In this document: positions 35,019 through 46,836 of the stretch, piece after piece | Layout: each line of letters opens with the position of its first letter | Position numbering within the stretch: position 1 is the first letter of the stretch | Source of the DNA: Ephemerocybe angulata | Taxonomy: Eukaryota > Basidiomycota > Agaricomycetes > Agaricales > Psathyrellaceae | DNA: 64,000 nt | Reading direction: 5' to 3' | Assembly: GCA_013368325.1 (NCBI GenBank) | Contig: JAACJK010000002.1 | Span: forward strand, 682,001 to 746,000 | Program-made: the position numbers and the translations under genes | Notes under the pieces: model-generated | The model's input: only the letters and a program-made list of their open reading frames with translations | The model's database searches: none | Told to the model about the DNA's origin: nothing

Positions 35019-36695
35019 TCATTCGTCGTAGAGAGAATGTATGTCCTCGAAAGGGAGAACACGCACACGCGGGGACAACCACTCCTCCGCACTTTCCACC
35101 TCCACCGCCTTTTCCTCCTCCTTCCCCTTCAGAGCATCCCATTCACTGCTTCTCGTATAGAAGTTCGTGAAGAAGAATGTATCGTCTGAGAGGCGTCGCT
35201 TCACGCTGTGAGTGATATGGCGCCGCGCAGGCCCCGACAGCAACACGGTCTTGAGGCTCGGTTTGACCGATACGAATTGGCAAAGGTAAACAAGGTCGTC
35301 GGCGACAATTGCGTCCATCGCTATCGTCTCCAAAACGGGCCAAGTGAGCCCTCCTGTCGGGTGTGACTGCCGCGAAGATGATGACGCAACAGGTACGCGG
35401 GGGGTGGCGGAGGACACGGAGGGTCCGCCTGCGTTGCTGCGAATCAACGCGAACATTCCTTCCATGGTCCGGCTCGTCTCCGCCAGTTGGGGGGATATAG
35501 CGGTCCGATGCCCTATCGATCTCCTCCTGGGTCGGTTGTGGGCCATCGAATTCGGCTGCAAGAGGTTGCCTGGCGGGGTGCGTATAAGTTCAAGATGCTT
35601 GATTGAGGAGAGACTATGGAGGATTTCTACGTCGTTCCGCGTTGTGTCCGACGATGAATCGAGTGAGAACCGCACGAAGTTGCGTAAAGAAAGGCGTTCC
35701 AAGCTCCCCAGTGACGATAAGAAAGGGGTCTCGAAGCATGAGCATATGGGCACGCCGGCTGCTCCGTCTAGAGCCAGGCTTCGAAGGCTCGGCAGCCTGA
35801 GGTGAGCGACTGGATATGTAGAAGTGGAGTTTAGAGGGCGCCGCTGGAAGCTCAAGGAAAGATGGCGCAGCGAAGGTACAATGATTGAAGTGGCAGTTTC
35901 GGGTGATGGTAATAACACATGGAGTTTGGGAAGGTGAAGATTTTGAAGGAGAGGTAATGACGCGAAAATGGCTTGGAGCTCAGGGAAGCTGGCTTCCAAA
36001 TGGGCGACGCTTAGGGAGACCAACTGGGGGAAGAATGATGGACTGAACCGGATACCTTCGACTGAAAGGTACGATGTGGAGAACATAGGGGGCTGGTCCA
36101 CCGGATAGTCCCAATCGCGGTCGAGCAGAGTTTGATTATGTGTCACTCGTACCGCCCCTCTCGCCTGAAACTTGAGAGCGAGGGTGTGAACCGTGGAGAC
36201 ATCCGCCTTCGCCATGTGGGTGGATACCAAGCCGACTATACCTCTGATATTGATAAAGGGCAGTTCTACTGTGTTCCCGATGACAAGGAGTCTCCGTAAG
36301 CGCCGGGTATGCTGTAAGATCTGGGGCAAGAGTAAATCGACCGTCAAGTCATATGCCAGGGGAATATTAGGTATCCGCAGGAATATGTCAAGCGGGGCTT
36401 CTTTGGATCGAGAAAGCCATGCTGCAGTGAGCTTTACAGCATCGAAAACAAGCCGCCTGGGGGACGAGTCTGAGTAAAGCAACGGCACGTAGATAGTGCT
36501 CCAAAGATCGGGGGAATTGAGCGCAACCTCGCGCCATGTTCGACATACGGCACAAATGACCATAGGTAACGGTAACGGCGGAGAGATATACGTGGGCTGA
36601 TCTTTCCACTCTTCAAGAATTGCTTTCGTCCCTGTGCGGAAGATGCGAGCGAGTAGTTCGATGGGGTAATCGTGAATGGGGTGTGTCGACGCCAT
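35019..36695 (-). CDS. F-box domain protein with leucine-rich tail
   Basis: Single exon of 558 codons from an ATG at 36695-36693. The N-terminus (about residues 8-65) has the agaricomycete F-box-like pattern: an IHDYPIELLARIF opening, then AVCRTWREVALNSPDLWSTI. The rest contains repeated Leu-rich segments (for example LVSLSVAHLEASFPEL, LRHLSLSF, LRSLALDG, LERLSLRN) typical of LRR-like F-box receptors. Such proteins link a target to an SCF ubiquitin ligase through Skp1. Targets are unknown, and large lineage-specific families are normal in mushrooms. A Ser/Arg-rich low-complexity stretch interrupts the LRR region near residues 385-440. Confidence 0.85.
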   Translation of the reverse strand: MASTHPIHDYPIELLARIFRTGTKAILEEWKDQPTYISPPLPLPMVICAVCRTWREVALNSPDLWSTIYVPLLYSDSSPRRLVFDAVKLTAAWLSRSKEAPLDIFLRIPNIPLAYDLTVDLLLPQILQHTRRLRRLLVIGNTVELPFINIRGIVGLVSTHMAKADVSTVHTLALKFQARGAVRVTHNQTLLDRDWDYPVDQPPMFSTSYLSVEGIRFSPSFFPQLVSLSVAHLEASFPELQAIFASLPLLQNLHLPKLHVLLPSPETATSIIVPSLRHLSLSFQRRPLNSTSTYPVAHLRLPSLRSLALDGAAGVPICSCFETPFLSSLGSLERLSLRNFVRFSLDSSSDTTRNDVEILHSLSSIKHLELIRTPPGNLLQPNSMAHNRPRRRSIGHRTAISPQLAETSRTMEGMFALIRSNAGGPSVSSATPRVPVASSSSRQSHPTGGLTWPVLETIAMDAIVADDLVYLCQFVSVKPSLKTVLLSGPARRHITHSVKRRLSDDTFFFTNFYTRSSEWDALKGKEEEKAVEVESAEEWLSPRVRVLPFEDIHSLYDE

Positions 36696-37403
36696 ATCGT
36701 GTTGGATTTACTTCAATCCTATGCACATTCGTGTTCAGTTCCGACCACGATTGGGTACCAGGCACTATCAGAGAGTAATGTAACCTACTTTGTGGGCGGG
36801 CAATGAAGAGCGAGGGAGATATCGCCCCTAATCGTACTTCAGTGCTCGAGAAAAGGGACGGCGAATCCCTGGAACATGCTCGGGCAACTGCCACCTGCCA
36901 CTTTGTCGGCGACACCCGGGCCTCACAACGCCAAGCAAGTACACACACTCTTCCGACGATGTCTGTCACAACGATCCATTCTCAAGGATACCTCCATGAC
37001 ATATTCTTGTTCGATGATATCGTCCGCGAATCCGCAACAAATGAATGCCAAATCCCGACTCCAGACCAGTGCAAGTGACCATGGGATAGGCGCACAGTTC
37101 CCGTTTAGTTCCCGTAATGCAGAAGACGAACAAGTCTTTCACATCTCCCTGACCTGAAGTCGTTCCGCGACTTGAAACTAACTTCTGGCGATGTGTTCCA
37201 GAGGATTTGGGCCAAAATTTCTCTGGCTTTTAACATTGACTTCAGGAGTTACAGTTTACTTCAACGTCAAGCTTCCAGTCCGGGATAAAGGTGCGATTTA
37301 ACGAATCTGACTCGATACTCATAATTCATATATTACATTTGCATATCTAACTTATAACCGCAGGCGTTAGAAATAATCGGGAGAATGAGGTCGTGGGGCG
37401 TCC
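36696..37403. other. Intergenic region
   Basis: Upstream of the F-box gene and downstream of the small secreted protein. Short overlapping frames only; no gene recognised. Confidence 0.55.
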
Positions 37404-37750
37404 TTAAGCTTCAGGGGGAGCTGTGGCGACGCTCACGGGAACTGTTGTGGTTGCGGCAGCATCCGTAACGCTGGGGCCTTGGCTGTAGATCGGTGAGTAC
37501 ATGTCTTCGCTCAGGAGCACTCTCTAGCACTTACGTCCAGGTCACAGTTGTGGTGCTTGTCACGAGGAATGGAGACTGCTTAATGACGGTGTGGTAGACC
37601 CGGGTTGCTCGAAAGACATCACCCTCAGCTGCACGAACGGCAGGCTGTGGATCGGAACGTTAGAAGGGCCAATAATAGCGGAAGGGATGCACTCACAGCA
37701 GTGGATGCCATGATACAGGCCAGGGAAACGACGAACAACTTGAACTGCAT
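37404..37750 (-). CDS. Small secreted protein, 80 residues
   Basis: Three exons, 37750-37697, 37644-37535 and 37482-37404, join in frame with GTGAGT and GTAAGT donors and CACAG/TACAG acceptors. The N-terminus MQFKLFVVSLACIMASTA is a clear signal peptide. The mature part is short, Thr/Val/Ala-rich and has no cysteine, ending TAPPEA. No domain is recognised. A TATATAT element lies about 55 bp upstream on the minus strand. It is transcribed divergently from the laccase with a 624-bp shared spacer, so the two may be co-regulated. It could be a cell-wall or secreted peptide of unknown role. Confidence 0.7.
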
Positions 37751-38374
37751 AGTGGCTGGAGATGCGACCTTAGGGATCTGAAAGCTTCGACGTCTGTCTA
37801 CGGTATATATGTATTTGCCCACCCCGATTTACATCCCTGATTGGGTTGTTTTCATCTCTAGATCTGAGAAACGAAAGAAGATCCCGAAGGCGAGAGTCGG
37901 CGGTGAAACCAAACAACGGTTCGCGTCAAACTGTAGACCCACTTGGATCTTACGAGAACTCGTTCCTGGTGGGCGAACCTGGATGCCCGACTTGAGGTTC
38001 TCAACTTTCTTTCCGAAAGAGGTTTCACGACGGGCCTTGTAAGCAGATCGGTTTACATCTAGTAACGTTCTCTCCTCCGGTTTCTTTTGATACTAATCAC
38101 AGTAATTACGGACAGACCAGTCCGAATGACACCCACCGATTCATCTGGGGCCCAGCTGCGTCTCGAAACCGGTGGACACAAATTCGATGTTACCGGAGAA
38201 AGTGACAATTCCTCACCATAGCCATACTCATACTCGCACGACATGGGCGTCACGAAGTGTGGCATCTCGATTTGGGTGCCTGACAGAGAGACATATAAGC
38301 CCTATGTGCGACAGTATGAACCCACAACAGAGTTTCGCTCGGTCATCTATCTTGATTCTTGAAGCAACTGTACC
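37751..38374. promoter_or_regulatory. Divergent promoter, secreted protein and laccase
   Basis: A 624-bp spacer between two divergent genes for secreted proteins. TATA-like elements sit at each side: TATATAT at 37804-37810 for the minus-strand gene, and TATAAG at 38294-38299, about 80 bp before the laccase ATG. Confidence 0.6.
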
Positions 38375-40473
38375 ATGCTCCTTCTCGGTGTCCTCTCCCA
38401 GCTCGCTGCGGTAGCTTTGGGTGCCATTGGCCCTTCAGCTATCCTTCATATCGCCAACCAGAACATCGCGCCCGATGGCTTTACTCGATCGTAAGGGACC
38501 ATCTACGTTTTCGGGAACCTTTTTTAAAACTCTTCATAGCGCCGTGCTGGCTGGTGCGACCCCTAGCACCCTGCAATTCCCAGGTCCCCTCGTCATAGGA
38601 AACAAGGTCGGTCGCGTCTATCGGCGCGTTATACATATTAAATATTAACCTGGCCACCCTTACTACAGGGAAACACATTCTCGCTGAATGTCGTCGACTT
38701 GTTGACGGACACTACCATGCTTCGGACCACCAGTATCGTAAGTTCTTCAGATCGACATTGCGTTCCCATGCTGATCATGGCTCAGCATTGGCATGGATTC
38801 TTCCAGGCCGGCAGTGCCTGGGCAGATGGACCTGCGGGCGTTACGCAGTGTCCTATTGCTCCGGGCCATTCGTTCTTGTATAAGTTCGCAGTTCCCAACC
38901 AGGCTGGAACTTTCTGGTACCACTCCCATCATGGTAAGTGTAACATATGTTTTTCTCCATCTTCAGCCTCGTCGCTAACCCATGGTTCTATAGTCTCTCA
39001 GTATTGCGACGGCCTCCGAGGTGCGATGGTTGTCTATGACCCGTTGGACCCCCACCGGACCCGGTACGTAAGATGCATTTGTAGCTGAGAGGTCCGTCGA
39101 TTAAAGTCGCATCCAGGTACGACGTCGACAATGAAGCGACCGTCATCACCCTGGCCGATTGGTATGCAGTTCCCATTCACTCCACCTCTTTGAGTCTAAT
39201 TCTCAAGATAGGTATCACGTTCCAGCGCCTTCGGCTGGTATCGTCCCCACTGCCGATGCTACACTCATCAACGGTAAGGGCCGCTATGCTGGAGGTCCCA
39301 CTGCCGCCCTTGCTGTCATCTCGGTTGTTCGCGACCGTCGATACCGCTTTCGCCTTGTCTCGATCTCTTGCGACCCCAACTACGTTTTCTCCATCGATGG
39401 ACACGTTTTGGTAGGTTTTAACACCCTCTATCCACCCTTCCTCGACTCATGACATCGTCCGCAGACTGTCATCGAAGTTGATGGTATCAATGTCAGTCCA
39501 ATCAACGTCGACAGCATTCAGATCTTTGCCGGGCAACGGTACTCGTTTGTTTTGAATGCCAACAGGCCTACCGCCAACTACTGGATTCGCGCCAACCCCG
39601 ACGTCGGTACCACCGGCTTTGCGGGTGGCATCAACTCCGCCATCCTGCGCTACGTCGGAGCCCCCAACGCCGACCCTGTTTCGACCCAGACGCCCAACAG
39701 CGCGCCGTTGCTCGAGACGAACCTCCACCCCCTCACCAACCCCGCAGCCCCTGGCGTACCTGGCCTCGGTAATGCCGACGTCAAGATCAACCTCGACATC
39801 CAGTTCGACTTCTCTGTCCTCAAATTCAAGGTTAATGGTGCGACCTTCGACGAGCCGACGGTTCCGGTTCTCCTCCAGATCCTGAGCGGTGCAAGTACTC
39901 CGCAGACCCTCCTTCCCGCTGGAAGTGTCTACGTCCTTCCCAAGAATAAGGTGATTGAGATCTCGATGCCCGGTGGATCTACTGGCTTCCCTGTGAGTCG
40001 ACTTCATTGATCTTCCCGCGGCATTCTAAATTCTGATCTCCCTTTCCAATGCTCCTAGCACCCTATCCATTTGCACGGACATGCGTTCAGCGTTGTGCGC
40101 AGCGCCGGGAGCACGGTTTACAACTATGCGAACCCCGTCCAGCGCGATGTTGTGAGCACTGGAGGTGCGAGCGACAATGTGACCATTCGATTCCGGACCG
40201 ACAACGCAGGGCCTTGGATCATGCATTGGTATGACCTCCGTGTTTGGCACCAGAGTCACACTTATCAGCTATGCCTAGCCATATCGATTGGCATCTCGTT
40301 CTTGGCCTTTCGGTCGTTTTCGCGGAAGACGTACCCGCCATCGCGAGCTCTGACCCGCCTAGTACGTGTCGTTTTTTGTACTCATCTTTGATTAGGTTCT
40401 AACATGAGTTCCTGCAACAGCGGCATGGGATCAGCTCTGCCCTATTTACAACACCCTCCCCGCTGGCACATAG
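38375..40473 (+). CDS. Laccase (multicopper oxidase)
   Basis: Eleven exons: 38375-38490, 38540-38606, 38669-38737, 38786-38933, 38994-39063, 39117-39161, 39212-39410, 39465-39992, 40059-40228, 40279-40361 and 40421-40473. They give 515 residues, the usual basidiomycete laccase size. A signal peptide ([16 protein letters not shown]) leads. Copper motifs are present: HWHGFFQ (L1), WYHSHH followed by QYCDGLRG (L2), [10 protein letters not shown] (L3) and HCHIDWHL (L4), so all ten His/Cys ligands appear intact. Laccases oxidise phenols, reduce O2 to water and act outside the cell in lignin or pigment chemistry. Oddities: L2 reads HSHHVSQYC instead of the usual HSHLSTQYC, and the residues after L4 are VLG rather than the usual EAG. 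The residue ten after the T1 Cys is Leu. Confidence 0.95.
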
Positions 40474-41142
40474 TCATTTTCGCTCGCCAACAGCAGCGGC
40501 CACTTTCGCCTACGTCATGCCCAAGAGAAGATGAACTATAATATCAGGAGGTACCATTAAGAATTAAGTTGTTCCGTTCGTATCTACTCCGTTTCTTTAT
40601 TATCGGTACCGTAAAGTTGAATAAGAATAGTGTTGGATTCCATAAATATCCAGAGCCTTCTGATCACCGAGCACAGTCAAGGTCGCCCCTGGATTGGCAC
40701 AAGTATGTATATAGTGTCTGTCGACGCATTGAGTTCTCACCAACCAAGTCTTTTAGCACAGCCTAATTCAGGACTTTACGGCACGAGTAGACCTGTAACA
40801 TGTCGGTACGCCTGCAAGCCAGTGTCTATGACGGCGAAGCCGATCTATCGAACGCTCAAAACCCACCATGATCGCAGAAAGCACGGCGAAATTTGTGATG
40901 AGAGAGAACCTAGGGTAAAGGCACGCCCACGAAAGAAGCAACTCGGAATATAAATAAGTTTGGGGTCGTTTTCGGTCCGTGGCAAGTTGAAGTGCAGATC
41001 TATCAGGACGATAGACAGGCATAGCGGCGAAGTGCATCAAGCAATATATATGTTTTGTAGCTCAACTACATTCTCAGCACAGACAGCTGTTGACAGTTAT
41101 ACGTAGAGACCTAAGCCTTGCACTAACTAGTATCGTCTATCG
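40474..41142. other. Intergenic, converging 3' ends
   Basis: Between the 3' ends of the laccase (plus) and FunK1 kinase A (minus). No gene recognised. Confidence 0.6.
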
Positions 41143-44135
41143 CTAGGTCTCTCCATGGGTCTCAGACTGTTTATTCCTAGCCTCCACACTTGCCAAGTCA
41201 GCGTCAGGTGTGTCCTTCGATACAGCGGTATCCTCGCTTTGCGGTGTCTTCTTCTCAGTGGCTTCTTGGATCACAAGTTCCCCGTCGGGTTTATCCACTC
41301 CGCCTTTCAAGCCGGAATCATTGGGTGAAGGCTGCGGGTTGAGACGCATCACATGCGCCTCAATTTCTTCGCAATCGAGCTCCGCGATTGCCTCGCAGAA
41401 GAGTTTGTCGATCTTCTCATAGTACATCTCGGCACCCCCACTCATCGTCTCCAATAGAACGGCCTGTGCCTCCACCTTCTCGAGTATCGTTGTCTCCGTG
41501 TATTCCTCCGGATCTGCTTTGGCCTCAATGTTGTCTTTCGTCTTAGTCATTTCCTCGAGAAGGAGCTTGTATCCTTCAAAGAGGTTGACACAAGGTTTTC
41601 CCCAGAAGCTCTTGTTGTAAAGTCCGTTTTTGGAAGGCCTCGCGAAAAAGGAACTCTTGCTGTTCCATACCGATCGAGCATCAGTGGACATGAAGTCTTG
41701 CAGCAGGGGTGGGGGCTTTTTGACGAGCTTTCCTGGACCTTGGAACATAGCCATGATATGCAATAGCACATAGAAGAAGGCTTCCAAATCGTCGAAGCAG
41801 TCCTGGGCTGGGGCCGCCTTACAGTCATCGGATTGGCTCATGAGCACAGCGATTGATTGGTATATGAGTGCGCCCTTAGAGTAACGAAACCAGTGAGCAT
41901 CGGGGTTCATCAGGACCTGATATAGGGGGACTTACTGTTCTTTTATCAGGACTCATCTCATTCGAAGGACGATAAGTCCAGATAGCCATGTCCAAGTCGA
42001 TGAGAATGCCACGCAGCCCGGCGACTGCTCCTGGCTTTCCTAGAAGTATATTGTGCAGGGAGATATCTCGATGGAGTATCTCGCGCTTGAACAACTCCTT
42101 ATGACCTGGAAGCGCGTGCATTAGGTACGGCCACGTTGATAGAAAAATGAATATGGTACTCACCAGCGATCACATCTTTAAGGGCGGCTATGAGCTGTAG
42201 CCGCGACTCGAAGTGCCAAAGAGTACGACCGTAGTGCTCCAAGACAACCCGCAACTTAATTCGGTTATGGAAATTCGGAGAGCTGAAGCCATCCGGGCGG
42301 TACGTGATGGTCTGCGCACAGTTGTCTTGGGCGGAGATCATTTGGACGATCCCGTTTATGCCACGAGCCGCTTCCAAATACTCAGTCTCTGGCTTTCGAG
42401 CTGATGTCCTCCATGCATCTTTAATCAGGAGAGACTTCCCTGTTTCGGGGTCGATTGCATGCCAACAGGTGGTACCCCGCCCACGTATCTCTACGCGGAT
42501 GAAAGGAGCTTCTCTAGCCAGGTTGTATGTAATCGGCTTTCCATTGGGACCTAGGGTGGAGATGGTGCCTTTGGTCTTCTTTCCCGTCTCAGGGTCAACG
42601 GTCCATTTCACGCTAACATCGAGCCCGAGGTCTGCTTCGTTGAGAGATGACAGCCCCAGAACAAGCCTGATGAAAGTCGCGGGGTCTTTGTGTATGTTTA
42701 CGTAGGGAGAGACGTACACTCCACTGCGATCGAAGTGGATGAGGCAAACATTTCGCTCCGTGATGATGAGAGCCCTGACGAAGTTCCGGTTCGGTTGTTG
42801 GATAAATATCTGCCTATGAGCAGCGGCGATTGCGTCAATATCAGCGCGAGCATCCAAAACGAATCAAACTTACCTGCAGTATGATCCAAGCTGACCGACC
42901 AGGGCGACTAACTCGGTTCGGCGTTTGTCCGGTTTCGCATCGAAGACGGAGGCGACATTGCTATAGCCAAAGCCCTTCTGGGAGACATCGGGGATCTCAA
43001 ATGAAGACCCTGTCGCAACAATGGCAATATCGGGTTTCGTCTCGAGAGAGAAGTCGGTGGACTTGAAGCCTTCAGCGTGTGTGTCAAGAGCCTCCCTAGT
43101 AGAAGCTTCGTTCTTGTCTTGGCCAAACTCCTTGAGGATACGCGAGATGATCTCCACAAGAGGCGCATAGAGATCGGATTCCTTCAAGAGCTTCTTTGGA
43201 ATATCTTTCCAGCGCCCAACGCCCTTCTCGTCCTTTTCGTAGCCGGAATCGCTCTTCTTCAGGAAGTCAGAAATTAAACTGTCACTGGCGAGGTGATGGT
43301 ATAGCGATGGTGCCCAGGCGGGGTCAGTTTCGACATTCTCAAGGACGAGTTTGTCATCCAAGACTTTGCCACCCAGCTCCACTACGACTTCCGTTCGAAG
43401 CTCTTCAGCTTTGATCTTCGTCTTAGAAATGTTGCCCGTCGTCTTGAAATTGACTGGAGTAGCGCCAAGTTTCTGCGTTAAGGGGAACGATTGCGCCACC
43501 CTGTTAACCGACTTGGGGGTACGAGGTGCAAGAGGTTCACTCTGCGGAATGGCCTCCGGTGATCCTGCGCGAAGTACTTCAGGTCGCTTTCCTCCCTCGG
43601 TGCTGTTCGCTGTTGAGAATTCATTGGTACGCTTTGCCCCAGTAACTGCCTTCGTTGAACGCCGGGCGCGGTTGCGAGCTTTCGTGTTGGTCTTGAAAGC
43701 CGCGGGCGCAGGGCCGATATTGCTAGGCTGTGAATTTTCAGATGCTTTGCGGATATCCTCTGGGTCTTTCTTGGAGGTGGCGAAAGAGGTAGCCTGACTG
43801 ATCAAAGCCTTCGCATTCTCTTGGTTCGCCTTCGTCGTAGATCGTGTGCGAGGGCGTTGGGCGGGGGTCGCGGAAGAGGTAGCCTGACTGGTCAAAGCCT
43901 TCGCATTCTCTTGGTTCGCCTTCGTCGTCGATCGTGTGCGAGGGCTTTGGGCGGGGGTGGCGGAAGAGGTAGCCTCACTACTCGAAGCATTCTCTTCCTC
44001 TTGGTTCACCTTCGTCTTCAATCGTGTTGTGCGAGGGGGTTGGGCTGTGGCGGTGGAGTCTACCCTCACTCTCTTTCGAGGGCGTGGCACATGAACTTCT
44101 CCGGCGTCAGGGACTGTCGCAGGCGGGTCCGGCAT
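41143..44135 (-). CDS. FunK1-type protein kinase A
   Basis: Exons 44135-42874, 42813-42164, 42105-41936 and 41874-41143 give 937 residues. The long N-terminus is basic and disordered, with a nuclear-localisation-like RPRKRVRV and about three 30-residue repeats (43778-44060). The kinase-like domain starts near residue 320 with WAPSLYHHL. It contains SLLIKDAWR (probable ATP-binding Lys), LHRDISLHNILL (catalytic loop with HRD and Asn) and LIDLDMAIW in place of the DFG segment. FunK1 is a fungal-specific kinase-like family expanded in agaricomycetes; substrates are unknown. I chose the ATG at 44135 because the in-frame extension further upstream has no ATG. It is head-to-head with kinase B, 233 bp apart. 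Confidence 0.88.
43778..44060 (-). repeat. 90-nt coding repeats in FunK1 kinase A
   Basis: About three tandem 90-nt units encode a 30-residue repeat with SQATSSATPAQRPRTRST and KANQENAKAL motifs. Two units are nearly identical and the outer ones more diverged. The unit is a multiple of three, so copy-number change keeps the frame. Confidence 0.85.
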
Positions 44136-44368
44136 TGGACGAAGATGGTGGTATGAGAGAAAGGTACGAAGCGAGAGAAACAAACAGGATCGTGACCCTC
44201 TGTGATGCCGGAGCACCACAATAGTAAACAAGCCTCATTTGGCGAGCGAAGAAAAGAGTCACGTGAGAGTGCCGGCCAACTCTTTGTTGAACGGCATGTG
44301 CATTGATTACCGCCGCGCACTGCACTTGAACTGCAACCACCACGTCCAAACTCCATTATTTCATTCCT
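44136..44368. promoter_or_regulatory. Divergent promoter, FunK1 A and B
   Basis: A 233-bp spacer between head-to-head start codons. The 50 bp next to kinase B (with CTTGAACTGCAACCACCACG at about 44327-44346) are nearly identical to the 50 bp before kinase C. The rest is diverged. Confidence 0.6.
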
Positions 44369-46836
44369 ATGGCTTCAAACCTCCCCCAACCACCACTGTA
44401 TCGCTATCAAACGCGTTCTCGAACTCGGGCAGCTGCAGGACCCGTCGCCCCTGCAGTTGGTCCGTTGAGTCCTGCTCCGCCTGCTGCTCGGAAGCCTCGA
44501 GCAAAGCCTGCGCCTGCAAAGACCCCCGGAAGCGCGAAGCCTCATGCACGAACGGCCAAAGCAAGAGTCCGCAACGCTTCAGGAACTTCTCGAAAATCTG
44601 CTAAACGGACGACAAACCAGCCGCAGCCGGTCCCTGTACCGGAACCATCCAACCATCCGCCTAAGCGTCCAACTCCAGGCCTCGTCGCATCTCCATCTGC
44701 TCCTAGTGGCCCAATTTCCAGAAGTAACGACGATTCCTCCGAAAGGAAGTCGAGAAAGAGCGTATTGGTTGCAAAAGCCACTTGGGCGCCGTCTCTGTAT
44801 CACGACCTACTGCATATTTCAGATATCGATGACTTCCTCGACGAACCTGCGTCAGGCTATAGACGAAGTCGAAGGGTTCGTGGAAAAAGGGCTCATGGAA
44901 AGTGGGCTGACATACCCAAGTCCCCGCGTTCTTTCGGTGACCTCTTTGAGTCCGTCCTGGAGGTCGTGTCGTGCATCATCGAGTGCTGTTCTATACCTGG
45001 AGGAGCAGGCGTTACTCGGACGCCAACCTCCGTTCGGTATCCTGAGGACCCCGACGGAAAAACGCTCGAAATATTCATCCGAGCAACCGGACCTTCGTTT
45101 GAGACACCGGAGGGCTCGGGAGGAATCGGGTACACCGAGGTCGCGTCCGCCGTTCATGTTCGTCTCGAGAGTGAGCTCTCCGGGATGGGCGAGGAGGAAC
45201 TGATGGCTGGGCCCGTATCGCACTGCGAGTAAGTCCATCACTTTTTCTGGGTTTGGTTCTGAAACTGACACCCTCGTTAGGCAGATCTTTAGCCACCAGC
45301 CCAATCGCAACTTCGTTCGCTCGCTCATTGTTACCGAGAGTCGCGTCCGCCTTGTGCACGTTGACCGAGGTGGCACTTACCTTACCCCGCCTATCAACAT
45401 CCACGACGACCCGCATACTTTCATTCGCCTCGTTCTAGGCATCAGTTCGGCATCCGAGGACGTCTTGGGCATCGATACTTCTGTTCAGTGGTCTGTCGAT
45501 CCAGAGACTGGGAGGAGGAGCTCTGGTACTCTCAAGACTGTCGATGGAGACGCGAAAGCCGTCGTGTTTGACCTAACGAAGGATAATGCCCCCTTCTGCC
45601 GTCCAGAGGCTGTTGGTCGTGGGACTGTGTGCTGGTACGGTACTCACCCAGACACTGGGAAGTGTGTCCTCATCAAGGACGCGTGGCGAACAGAGGATAA
45701 TGCACCTGAGGCTCTCTTCCTCGGAAAGGCTCGAGGACTAGATGGCGTCGTTCAGATGCTCTCTTACGAAGACTCATGCGCCGAGACGAAACGCTTTGCC
45801 CCAGAACACTGCGAACCTCACGGATTTCCCAATCGCATCAAGTCAAGGGTCGTGCTGGAACTCTATGGGCCATCTGTCTGGTTCTTTGAGTCCCGATACC
45901 AGCTGGTATCTGCGTTTCGCGACGCTATCGCCGGTGAGTCCTCGACCTTGAACCTCCCATACAATGACTCCGACTTACTCCCAATCCTAGCGCACGGCGA
46001 TCTCCTCAAGCGCCAAGTACTTCATCGGGACATTTCTGCCCATAACATTCTCCTCAGAGGGAATGGGACTCACAGTCGCAGCAGTGTACTCATCGATCTC
46101 GACCTAGCCGTATGGGCTGAGCGAGGTGTGTCCGCCACCAAGGGGGATGGGAACAAGGTGAGCATCTACCACCCACCCGGTCTGACCACCCTGCCTTAAC
46201 TATGCATTGCAGGGTACCCGCATGTACCAATCGATCTCCGCGCTTCGCCACTCAGATCCAGACAACGAGCACCCTGCTCCCCCTCTTGATTATCTCGATG
46301 ACCTGGAATCTTTCTTCTACGTCTTCAGCCATCTCATCTTCGGATTTTCTCAACCTGGCAAACTTTTTGAGAGAACCCGTATATTCATGAGGGATTGGGA
46401 CACGCCGATAGAGAGGATGAGCGCCACGATCAAAGAAAATTTCCTTCGAGGGCCTTGCCGCGCCATCTCCGTCCCCTCCTTCTATGGTGAAGCGTGCAAG
46501 ACGCTCTTTCGCGCATTCCGCGATTTTATCAAGGAGGCAGCCGTGGTGAAATCGGACCTTCAATATGCGGATATCAGCCTAGAGGAACGGGATCGACAAT
46601 TGAAGGAACTCACCGACAAAGTTGATGTTCACTATGCACGCCTCGACGAGATGTTCCGGATGGCGCTCCTGCAGATAGAGGAGGAAGACCTCCGTGCCAT
46701 GAGCGACCCCACGCCCTCCGATCCACCGTCTTTCTCGGTCGATCCCAGCCATGAAACTCAACCGGCGCCTCGCGGCCTCAAACGGCCACAGGAGGAGGAC
46801 AGCGCGCCCCACAAGCGACCCCGCCTTGATCTGTAG
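44369..46836 (+). CDS. FunK1-type protein kinase B
   Basis: Exons 44369-45228, 45281-45933, 45991-46157 and 46213-46836 give 767 residues. A Pro/Ala/Lys/Arg-rich N-terminus (opening with RYQTRSRTRAAAG) precedes the conserved WAPSLYHDLL block. Next come CVLIKDAWR (ATP-site Lys), LHRDISAHNILL (catalytic loop), LIDLDLAVW (DFG replaced by DLD) and GTRMYQSI (activation segment end). A C-terminal basic tail HKRPRLDL suggests nuclear import. Intron positions and phases (2, 1, 0) match kinases A, C and D. It is a very close paralogue of kinase C, which lies inverted 13 kb away; exons 2 and 4 have the same lengths (653 and 624 nt). Substrate unknown. Confidence 0.9.
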
